DNA of 27,929 nucleotides from Elysia marginata. Its lineage: Eukaryota; Mollusca; Gastropoda; Plakobranchidae. The DNA is taken from the NCBI GenBank assembly GCA_019649035.1, contig BMAT01011069.1:282779-310707 (forward strand). The letters are read 5' to 3'. Positions 20,204-27,929 of the stretch are shown here, in pieces. Each line of letters starts with the position of its first letter. Position 1 is the first letter of the stretch. The position numbers were made by a program, and so were the translations under genes. Under the pieces are notes generated by a model, which saw only the letters and a list, made by a program, of their open reading frames with translations, had not been told where the DNA came from and made no database searches.

Positions 20204-21320
20204 TTTAATTCCTTTGCATCTGTGCGATTTAGTTTGAACTTTTTGCTCCGTTTATCCTTTTCTCACTAGTACCCAATTTGAACATCTAAAATGTCTTTCT
20301 ATCAATTTATTACGCTTGTCAGTCAATAATTATTTCAGGTTTGTATTTTTTATTCTTTAATCTTCTTAAACGTTGGGGTTAGAACTGAGATTAAGATTGT
20401 AATAGTTTGCACTTAAAAAATAAAAAGTGAAACACTTACATATCTGGATTTTAAAGAATTTAATCACTCATAGAACACTAATACACAAACACACACACGA
20501 ACATTAAGTGTTGTACATAATCAAAACCGTAACTGTATCGTATTTACAAAAATCTTTTTCATGTATTGATATTGTTCTGTTCCTCTAACACAACAGATGG
20601 GAATTTCTCATACTATTTAGACAGTAAATTTCAGGATGTACGCTCAACCACTCATCCAGAATTACTAACACTGCACTGCCTGATTCTTTCGCTCTTTCAA
20701 TCTCACGCCCTTTTTTCTCTTTCACTCTTGCCTCCTGGTATCCCTCTTTACGTCTCTCCAAATCGCTGGTATGCTGTGACTCCTCTCATGCTCTCTTTCT
20801 CTTTCTCCTTAATCTTATTTGAAAATCTCCCACTCTCTTTTTTCTGCTTTTTCTCTTTCACTTTGACTCGTCTTGTATTTACTATCTCTCTCCTCTGAGC
20901 TTTCAACATTTTCTCCTTTTCATTTGCGCTCCTCACCACCCTTCACGTTCTCATGCCGTTTACATTATTTTTCAGTTGACTTGTTAGAAACTTAACAACA
21001 TTGAACATGAAAAGATAAATACAAAGCTAATTTCGGGAGGTTATCACAATGATGCAAACAAAGAAAAAAGAAGCTGAGGTGTTGATACAATGGAAAATGA
21101 AACAGTGAATTCTCTAATAAGTAAATTGATAAAAATTCAGTTAAGTTATCACAGGATGAGATTTATGCCAGTTAGAATGAATATGAGGGCTGCAGAGACC
21201 TGGCTTGAGCTCAAATAGGCTACTATTCAGATTTTAGTGCGAGTGTCATTTTGACTTCATGCCACTATATAATGGCCTACAAACTAGCAGAGATAAGCTT
21301 GATAAAAGAACAAGTTTTGA
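20204..21320. other. Low-complexity pyrimidine-rich DNA, no gene seen
   Basis: A CT/TTC-rich segment at about 20680-20930 gives Ser-, Leu- and Phe-rich frames on one strand and Lys/Glu-rich frames on the other; both are composition artefacts. Nothing else recognised. Confidence 0.55.
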
Positions 21321-21359
21321 TAGACAGATAGATAGATCAATAGACAGACAGAATGGAAA

Positions 21360-21430
<71 letters not shown>

Positions 21431-21450
21431 CATAGATAGATAGACAGATA
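21321..21450. repeat. (GATA)n microsatellite
   Basis: TAGA/GATA tetranucleotide repeat, perfect from 21361 to 21430 with GACA variants on both sides. The YLSI-repeat frame on the minus strand is an artefact. Confidence 0.96.
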
Positions 21451-21523
21451 TGTAAGGAAGCGGGTACACAGTCAGATAGAACAGGGGATGGATATAGAGA
21501 GGTTCAAAGAGAGTGGTTGAGAG

Positions 21524-21556
21524 AATGTGTGTGTGTGTGTGAGTGTGAGAGAGAGA
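21524..21556. repeat. (GT)n/(GA)n compound microsatellite
   Basis: atgtgtgtgtgtgtgagtgt followed by gagagagaga; a short compound dinucleotide repeat. Confidence 0.9.
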
Positions 21557-22940
21557 AAGTGAAAGCGAGTGAGTTACCAAAAAGAAAGAGAAGCAAAACA
21601 AAGAGTATAGTTTGTATTCCCAACTTGCATAATTTTTTGATACAATTATAGTCCCCAAATATGACCGGTCGGCATTTTGCTCTCATGAGATCATATTTCC
21701 CAACACATCTGCCTCTTTGGGGTCAGATTTGGTAAAATTATTTATGAGAAGGGGTTGATGCAACGAAAATGTGTGGTTTTGGAGTCATAACTGCGTTTAA
21801 ATATTACACAGATTGGTTGCTTATTTCGCTCGGCACAAATATAATTAGTTGAAGTATAACGTACATATTTTTTACTTAGAAAGTTATAAACATGGACAAT
21901 GCAAATTGTCGATGGCCAAGACCTGATTGTGTCATATGATTGGCCATGTATTTTCTACATGTGAGTGACGAGGCATTTTTCTGTCTTGCCGTACAAACTC
22001 ATGATATTTTTTTCTATTGGCCTATATTTCATGTATTTATGTTTGTCTTTAATTGAGGTTGGAACAATTTCATAACCTGTAGAAGCCGACCAGTTAGTAA
22101 CTTAACTGTCGGAGTATAGCAGGTGAAAAGGGGATGAATATCACTGCGCAGGTTTGTTTTCAGTTAAGTCTTTGTCCCTCAACGTCTGCACTATTACTGT
22201 GTTAGCTTGTCATTTTATATTGATACTGTATACACGTATCTATACTATAAACTTTTATAACATGTTACTGAAGTCACAAGGAAAGAAAATGTTTTGGCAA
22301 TTCGATATTGATAAATACTTTGTGTCTTATTGGTTTCCTTTTGAAACATTTTCCAACCAATTTTCGTAAACAAATCGTGAAGGATGAACTGTAACCTACT
22401 GGAACCAATCTATCTAAACAACATTCTGAGTGACCTGGAATATTTCTAGTAGGAGTCTGTTGTAATAGAAGGACATGATAGCATGGGGATTTGTGTTTTT
22501 TTATGCCGCACAGAAACGGCAGCTCAAAATTGCGTTTTGAGTTTTGTATGATTTCACAATGTACACGTTCGATTTTGTTTGACCGGTGTCTTGCAGGCAC
22601 ACACACAGCTGATTACATGCTTGGCTATTGAGCGAGTCGACTACATTCAAGTAGCCGTAAGTCCTCATGCCATTGTAACTAGTGTTGAATTACTGAGAAA
22701 GGCTACAAGAATGTTTTTTAATGTGAATCTCTAGTTGGTTCATTTTCAAAACGTTTAGCCTCTCTTTGTCTTGAACAGTGTGAGCACATAGGACAAAGAA
22801 CACCAGAACTCAATGTGATTTTGGTCTCTTATTGGGATGATAGATTTAGGCATGCGCACACTGAGGGTAAGATGCAGTAATGTGTCCAATCCATTCCCTG
22901 TAGTACGGTAATGTTAAATTGTGGTGTTCCTTTTGACGGG
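21557..22940. other. 1.4 kb without a recognisable gene
   Basis: Lies beyond the likely 3' end of the receptor gene. The 110-codon minus-strand frame at 22274-22606 has mixed composition but no domain, splice support or recognised family, so it is not called. Confidence 0.45.
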
Positions 22941-22949
22941 ATATTTTTT

Positions 22950-22955
22950 TTTATT
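22950..22955 (-). promoter_or_regulatory. Candidate poly(A) signal of the GPCR gene
   Basis: AATAAA on the minus strand, about 120 nt past the receptor stop codon. It is the first canonical hexamer found in that direction. It lies in an A-rich run on the minus strand, so it could be chance. Confidence 0.4.
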
Positions 22956-23074
22956 GTGCTTGCCTCAAAGAAAGAGGTAAGGCTACTTTTGTCCAATGAA
23001 CTTTTAAAGCAAACAGTTTTTGCTTCCGGTTCCATTCTCTGCAGACCAGAGGCCAATGTCGGTTCACTCTGTCT

Positions 23075-23195
23075 CTAAGCAAAGGTGACCTTCTGAGTGT
23101 GGGGAGACTGAGATGTCATGGGGCGTAACTCTAGCAATTCCTCTTCGTTGTGCGCGATTGTGTGAGGGAAATCGTTGCCGCTGCTGCTGCTCTTC
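23075..23195 (-). CDS. GPCR terminal exon: distal cytoplasmic tail and stop
   Basis: Too short for a simple ORF scan. It begins after a good acceptor (gtctattatttcag); its first base completes the Arg codon split at the 23776 donor. It then reads KSSSSGNDFPHTIAHNEEEL followed by LELRPMTSQSPHTQKVTFA and TAG, 40 codons including stop. Phase agreement plus the Ser-rich and acidic composition, typical of a GPCR tail that is phosphorylated for arrestin binding, support it. With this exon the five visible exons total 957 nt, exactly 319 codons. The alternative is that the receptor ends at the stop beside the previous donor when that intron is retained. The 3' UTR would run leftwards, with a candidate poly(A) signal about 120 nt downstream. 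Confidence 0.78.
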
Positions 23196-23775
23196 CTGAA
23201 ATAATAGACAAATGTCAAGGGCAGTGATATAAGACGCAACAACTTTCTACTGGCTTTTTCCACAATGAAAAACGAATCAAGAATTATCGTATAGTAATAC
23301 ATATATAATAATTTTCTCGCTAAAACATAAGTCGCATTTTCCCCTTAAGCTTGCCATTGCCATTTCCCTTCTCATGCGTCCAACTTCTTAACAGAACTGC
23401 CTTTCCAAAAATTTACCAACACTTGCTGGGCCTTTTTGAAAGTCTGAGTTTTTCTTCATTTCGTGTTTCTGTAAACTTCGCTTTTGTTTTCCTCTTTATG
23501 AATATAGCGCTGCAATTTTCATAGGCTTTTTGATGTAACAGAAGGAAAAAAAAAAGATAAAATCAATAAAAACAAAATCTGAAGCCATTCCCCTTCTGCT
23601 TTTTATCATATCAATTTTACACATTATCTTTTCACCAAAATTTTCCCTCATCTTCATCCTTCTTTTCGCTCGCTACGGCTTTAATTTCATTCTCTACATC
23701 TTCGCTAATGCTTCTACCACCTCCAGTCCCTCCTTCATCTCTTGTCTGCATCCCGCCCCCACACCATCCCCTCAC
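23196..23775 (-). other. GPCR intron (between TM7 exon and last exon)
   Basis: GTGAGG...TTTCAG intron of 580 bp. It is AT-rich, with A- and T-runs near 23545. The only long open frame inside is antisense noise next to the exon. If retained, it ends the receptor at the first codon after Arg. Confidence 0.7.
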
Positions 23776-24021
23776 CGTGCCCCCACAGGAGGCTGGCGAG
23801 CCAGACGACAAGCCTGGAAGTAGTGATTGAAGCACCTTGCCGTGGCGGAGCCCGCCCGTCTGCTCCACGCCGAGAAGCCAGAGGTCATCGTGCTCACGAT
23901 GGACCGGCTCGCCGTGTACGCCCGCACGAAGCCGTGACCTTTGACACAACCCAGAAGCGCGTACCGGAACGACTGGCGGAAGTTCTTCGACATGAAGGCG
24001 TACACGATGGGATTCACACAG
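23776..24021 (-). CDS. GPCR exon: TM7 NPxxY, helix 8 and proximal C-tail
   Basis: A 246-nt exon following the acceptor tctccttccag. It encodes SCVNPIVYAFMSKNFRQSF, the class A NPxxY motif followed by an amphipathic helix 8. Next is ALLGCVKGHGF, whose Cys is a plausible palmitoylation site, and then a Ser/Arg-rich tail (AYTASRSIVSTMTSGFSAWSRR and on). The donor is GCACG|GTGAGG, a strong consensus. Unspliced, the frame reads GCA CGG TGA, so the in-frame stop lies inside the donor site itself. Splicing to the 23195 acceptor avoids that stop and restores CGG (Arg). A different minus-strand frame stays open across the whole exon, but it lacks the GPCR motifs and is a shadow. Confidence 0.92.
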
Positions 24022-24151
24022 CTGGAAGGAGAGGGGGAATGAAAGAGAGATTAAGAGAAGAAAATAAATTAATCTTACATGGAAGAAAAAAGGGCAATAG
24101 GTGCTAAAGGGACTGGCAGAATAGTAGATAAAGGTAGATACACACACAGAA

Positions 24152-24202
<51 letters not shown>

Positions 24203-24759
24203 AAGAGAGAGAGAGCGTGGGTGTGAAATAGAGATTAAAAGCGAAAAAAAGAGGAAAAAGTAAATTGAAGGAAAAGGAAGAAGAGAAGAGACTAAAAGTA
24301 TCGACTGAGATGATGGTATAATGGTTGTTTTCTTTTCTGTTTGACTAAAATCGGAAGTTTTTTTTTGTTTTTTTTTTTTTGCTGGATCGAAAACTTTGAT
24401 TATCATAAATCTTGTTTCCAATGGCTTTTATTTTTAAATTTAACATGCAAGTTTTGTGTCCACAGTGCTGAACAGTGGGCCATGGGATCCCGCTTATTGT
24501 CATAACTACAAAAAAATTATAAAAGTTTCTCTAAAGTTTAATTCGCAGAGCTTGGATGATAAGGTAAAATGTTAAAACATGAGAAAAAGGGAGTCAATTC
24601 TAGATTTAAACTTCCAACAATGAGGATGATAGAAGCCGCATATTTTTTCAAGACTAATCTTTAGAATAATATAGGCGACGAAAGGAATGGTTCAAAGAGT
24701 GGTTGTTTTTTAAGTAATAATTATGAAGTAAGATCTTGAATTAAATGTCTAGAAATTAC
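24022..24759 (-). other. GPCR intron containing an AG/CT microsatellite
   Basis: Intron of 738 bp, GTAATT...TTCCAG on the minus strand. It holds the AG repeat at 24148-24215, a T-rich run near 24360-24380, and otherwise unique AT-rich DNA. Confidence 0.75.
24148..24215. repeat. (AG)n microsatellite in GPCR intron
   Basis: Nearly pure AG repeat with AAAG interruptions, located inside the intron between the TM6 and TM7 exons. Confidence 0.95.
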
Positions 24760-24920
24760 CTATTGATGTAAGAGAGTAGGTTGAATGCGATTCTCATGGG
24801 TTTGAGGTAGCCGTAGTGAAGATCATCAAGAACTCTAAACGCCACCAAGACATTGTTAACGATGATAGGTCCCCAGCACAGGGTGAACAGAACCACAACC
24901 AGCACCAGCATCAAGATCAG
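24760..24920 (-). CDS. GPCR exon: TM6, extracellular loop 3 and start of TM7
   Basis: A 161-nt exon from acceptor tgtgtggcag to donor AATAG|gtaattt. It encodes [20 protein letters not shown], the TM6 CWxP motif with Gly in the x position, then an extracellular loop 3 (around [14 protein letters not shown]) and the first part of TM7 ([10 protein letters not shown]). It ends in phase 2; the two bases AG plus the first base C of the next exon make the Ser of a NSCVNPIVY motif. The layout VLFxLCWxP...LLSYxxSCVNP is like the CCK/gastrin receptor group, with QRFP- and orexin-type receptors as alternatives. The residue pattern makes it a peptide receptor rather than an amine receptor, because no amine-binding FxxFF pattern is present after CWxP. 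Confidence 0.93.
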
Positions 24921-26351
24921 CTGCCACACAACACACACACAGAAATACATAGAAAAAAAAGTATTTTAGAGGTAGTGCAGTTTGATAGGAAATGTTGTTT
25001 AGATCTTTATATAGCTTTTTAAAAAAATATTAGAAATACTGTTATGTGAAATGTAGATTTGTCTCGCGATCAGTAAAAATGAGGCTGGTGTCGAAAACTT
25101 TAACTTCAGAGAGCGCCAATCAACAGTAGACGTATTTTTCTGTATTTTAATATATTTAATCAGTTTTAAGTAACTCATCTTTTCACGAACTTCTAATCAA
25201 TTTCCTCATTTGTAAAGTTTGGGTGCTAAAAATTTAATCTGCACTGTTTAAAATATCAACGCCTTGTCATGAGTATGGAGACATCCGACTCATTCGTTCT
25301 GCTTGCGAGACAAATCAATAATGAGGTAATTCTAAAAACGAAGCACCTTACGTAATCGGCTGGTTTCTCTAACATAACGAACAGATTCAACATCTCTGCA
25401 ACATTTCTCTGTGTGGAACTGAATCAGAACTATTTTCTCTCTATCCAGACTTTTCTGTAGCTGGTTCAGAGGAATCAAGGCTTCACGTAGTGTGAATTTT
25501 TTTCGCGTTTTACATTTGCGGTTTGCACATTGATTTTTATGTCGCGGTTTTTTTTAATTATGCGCAAATTTTGCAACGAAAAATATGTAACGTCAAAGAA
25601 AATCTAAGTAAGATTAAACATGGTCAGTTCTTTATGAAAATGTCTTTATTTGAAGTTAATTACGTAGAGAAGTAAAAATATCATAAGACATGCGCGGTTT
25701 ATGCTTTTTCAACAAAACATCTAAGCCCCCTGAGAACATGACATTAAAATTTGTAACTGTTATGCAATACCCTGTGTCTTTATACATTTAACAAAATTGT
25801 GGGTCCTGAGAAGCTGCTTCAAAAATCAATCGACACACAAGGCAAAATGGTATGAAAATAATTTTGTTCATTCCAGTGAATCTAATAAATGCCACAATTT
25901 TTGAGTGAAGGGCAAAGGCTCAGAAAGTCTGACGTATTGTTCTAGGCACATTATATATGTATATAGGCAGATAACTATATCGTACTCACTAATTTCAAAT
26001 GCATTTGGTTTTTAGGCATGATTTTAGACATGTCTTGAAACTCGTCTAAACGATCTGGGTGTACGAAAGTTAAAGTACATTTATTCAGTTTTCTCTATGA
26101 ATAAAATCAACAAAGGACGCTTATATCTGACCACAAAAATTTGATAACTTCACCCAATTATAATGGAAGCCTATACAAATTCAATATTCAAAATGTCGAT
26201 GCCTTTTCATGTGATAGTGACATCTCTCTTATTAGACCTGGTTGCGCGATATATAGACAGCTACACCAAAAACCAACTAAACTTTACACCCTGCTATCCA
26301 CAAACCGAATCACCCCTCTCCCATACACTGTAGAAAAATGACAAGACGCAC
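24921..26351 (-). other. GPCR intron of about 1.4 kb
   Basis: GTGCGT...TGGCAG intron on the minus strand. A CA-rich stretch (24927-24943) forms part of the 3' splice region. It contains two weakly similar segments, 25249-25310 and 26189-26250, reported as a finding. No other gene was seen. Confidence 0.75.
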
Positions 26352-26577
26352 CTGTCTGGTCGCCCTTGAATCGTCTGACCCAGTTTTCTTCTTGAAGATG
26401 GACCGGCCTATGTTTCCTCTGGCAGAGTTTTGGGTTTTCACGCTGTTGCTGCCTGATCTTCCTGCACTAGTGACTGCAGCACATGCTCCACCAGGCCTCG
26501 ACACCGAGTTCTGGTCTGCATGCCTACCAGTACTTGTCTCGCTTTTGTCCCTACCGCCAGGGCCTGGTGCTATCACC
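26352..26577 (-). CDS. GPCR exon: long third intracellular loop
   Basis: This 226-nt exon starts after the acceptor cgtccaacag and ends at the donor AGACAG|gtgcgtc. It opens with one base that completes the Arg codon from the previous exon, then gives 75 codons: VIAPGPGGRDKSETSTGRH and on to SIFKKKTGSDDSRATRQ. It is rich in Ser, Gly, Arg and Lys with no hydrophobic stretch, as expected for a cytoplasmic loop. The RATRQ end joins directly, in phase 0, to the [10 protein letters not shown] of TM6. GC content is clearly above the flanking introns. Loop 3 sequence is poorly conserved in this superfamily, so the assignment rests on splice phase and position rather than on similarity. The many Ser/Thr and basic residues suggest phosphorylation and G-protein coupling contacts (inference). 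Confidence 0.85.
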
Positions 26578-27104
26578 CTGTTGGACGGGTGAAGCAAAAA
26601 AAAAATAATAATAGTTATTCTAATACAACATCTGATGTTAGGGGGGAAGGGTAGATAAAATATCTAACGAAAGGCGTGGGGATGTGCGGAAAAGGTGTCG
26701 GCATACAATAAAGTACTACAAAAAAAACGCGGTTCTGGTTTCAATAAATTAGGACATATCCTTACTTGTGTGTATAGGACATGTGATTATTTTGACTGAA
26801 TTTTACATTGTTCCTGTTTCTTCAATCGGATAAATATCCGCTTCCAGTACTTTAAGTCAATTCTCCATCGCAATGGGGAAAAGTTTACAATCAAAGAGCG
26901 TTTGACGTAGATTCACACTCATACTCATAGACTGCATGACAAAATTTCTGTCCGGCAACTTGAGTGCAAATGAGTTGAACATTGCAATATAAACGGAATT
27001 AAAAGCAATCCCGTTTTGCCTTCACTTCATCACAGTTGCTTTACGAATTGACCTAGTTTAAGTGTCGTAAACCCCAAAAGAGTGGACAAAGTTTGTACTC
27101 TTAC
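26578..27104 (-). other. GPCR intron of 527 bp
   Basis: GTAAGAGT...CCAACAG intron on the minus strand separating TM5 from the loop-3 exon. AT-rich; no repeat or exon recognised in it. Confidence 0.75.
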
Positions 27105-27307
27105 CTGCCAGATCGCATATCAGTGCGCATGTCTGAGAATTTCCATACTTTGAAGCAGACAATTCCGTATGTTGTGAACATGATGGACAGGGGCACGATG
27201 AACACTAACACCAACATGTAGAGCTCATATGCCAAGTGGTAGCCCTGAGACGTGAACTCTTTCCGGCACCAGTAAGTTTTGTATCTTTCTCCGACCTCAA
27301 TATGTTT
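27105..27307 (-). CDS. GPCR exon: extracellular loop 2 and TM5 (class A peptide receptor, partial gene)
   Basis: First visible exon of a rhodopsin-like peptide receptor; earlier exons (N-terminus, TM1-TM4, DRY motif) must lie past the right edge. The translation starts KHIEVGERYKTYWCRKEF, where the Cys would be the conserved loop-2 disulphide cysteine, and runs into TM5 with YELYMLVLVFIVPLSIM, containing the class A TM5 proline. It ends in a basic start of intracellular loop 3 (VWKFSDMRTDMRSG). The acceptor is inferred after tttccaag and the donor is GGCAG|gtaagagt, a strong consensus. The exon is 203 nt and ends in phase 2, which the next exon completes as an Arg codon. The family resembles CCK/gastrin-, orexin- or QRFP-type peptide receptors, but I cannot assign a ligand. 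The exact 5' boundary is less certain than the donor. Confidence 0.88.
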
Positions 27308-27929
27308 CTTGGAAATAGGGTTAGGGTGGGGGTTAAGATAAAACAATTATGTACTTTCAGTGCACCTTAAGATTGGGGCAGTGGTAAGCCTACCAGATAA
27401 TCTCATAGAAAAAGTTAATTCTGCGGAGGGGGCGTGAATTGCAAACATGTGGAGACACAGTACAATTTGTGAAAAGGGGCGTGTCTGGCGATTCTTATGC
27501 GCAAAATTGAAAAATTATGATATATATGAAGGAACATGTTTGGTGAACTTATAGTTATAGCAACTACCATTAGCGCAAAATTAAGGGACATGACTATTCA
27601 GTTAACTAATAGAGAACACTGTGATTAGTGCAAAGGGGCATGACTGTTTAGTGAACTTAAAGAGTGCAGTTAAAAAAATGCAAATGCGCCAGAGTGGTGA
27701 ACTAAAAGAGATTTTTACGACTTGCGCGATGTGTTAGGAAAATACTACAGGTGGGACATGTTATAGTAAGATAGATGTATTCAACCTCCAAGGGGCCGAG
27801 AAGTTAAGAGGAAAGACACACATTCCATAAAAATCAAGTCAGTTATCAATCAATGGGAAAGTTCAGACATTATGATATTTTGATACTCTACAGGTGTCAT
27901 TTTTATACCCTAACTTTTACTTTTACTTC
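27308..27929. other. Probable further GPCR intron, running off the window
   Basis: No convincing coding stretch on either strand. It most likely belongs to the intron upstream of the loop-2/TM5 exon. It carries the degenerate 55-bp tandem repeat at about 27496-27715. Confidence 0.5.
27496..27715. repeat. Degenerate minisatellite, about 55-bp unit
   Basis: Unit starts are visible at 27569 (attagcgcaaaattaaggg), 27624 (attagtgcaaaggggcat) and 27678 (atgcaaatgcgcc), spaced 55 and 54 bp. Each shares the order GCAAA...catgact...aGTgAACTaa. A more diverged copy with extra sequence starts near 27496. The outer limits are approximate. Confidence 0.6.

Noticed and set aside
21284..21686. Ser/Tyr/Leu- and His/Thr-repeat frames
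   Set aside because: Produced by the GATA and GT/GA microsatellites.
22274..22606. 110-codon minus-strand frame downstream of the receptor
   Set aside because: No recognisable domain, no splice or promoter context, and composition like the surrounding noncoding DNA.
23632..24147. 171-codon minus-strand frame over the TM7 exon
   Set aside because: It reads in a different frame from the NPxxY motif and crosses the splice acceptor; its length comes from local GC-rich composition.
24104..24421. 105-codon Ser/Leu-rich minus-strand frame in the GPCR intron
   Set aside because: It is the AG microsatellite and an A/T-run translated; it lies inside a well-defined intron.

Overview
The window looks like nuclear DNA from an invertebrate animal, most likely a mollusc and possibly a gastropod. 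The reasons are long AT-rich introns and intergenic DNA, abundant microsatellites, tRNA-headed SINEs ending in an AACC-type tail, several decayed LINE families, a PIF/Harbinger relic, and a split gene for a protostome-like peptide GPCR. The lineage is an inference from style; nothing here identifies a species. There is no sign of bacterial gene organisation.

Layout, left to right. 1-2050: AT-rich DNA with a probable 730-bp solo LTR (741-1470) inserted in an older repeat, a possible small exon (1687-1760) and an AAT microsatellite. 2489-2819: SINE copy 1 with target-site duplications. 3030-4085: 3' part of a LINE reverse transcriptase on the minus strand with one in-frame stop. 4084-4356: two copies of the LTR-interrupted repeat, head to head. 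7230-7662: 3' tail of another LINE (plus). 8200-9500: broken PIF/Harbinger-type element with a MADF-domain fragment (plus) converging on a transposase fragment (minus). 9815-10147: SINE copy 2 with its own duplications. 10148-13000: no gene seen, with a 7-N assembly gap. 12995-13274: a 264-bp MITE with near-perfect inverted repeats and 8-bp duplications. 15940-18420: decayed L2/CR1-like LINE (endonuclease, linker, RT) on the plus strand. 18430-22940: no gene seen, with GA and GATA microsatellites.

The one convincing host gene occupies the right end on the minus strand. Five exons between 27307 and 23075 join in phase with GT/AG introns and encode the C-terminal 318 residues of a class A (rhodopsin-like) peptide GPCR: extracellular loop 2, TM5, a long third intracellular loop, TM6, TM7 with NPIVY, and a cytoplasmic tail with a separate last exon. 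The exons for the N-terminus and TM1-TM4 lie beyond the right edge.

The mobile elements have nothing to do with the receptor functionally. They form a layered record of insertions in which one copy can serve as the empty-site control for another.
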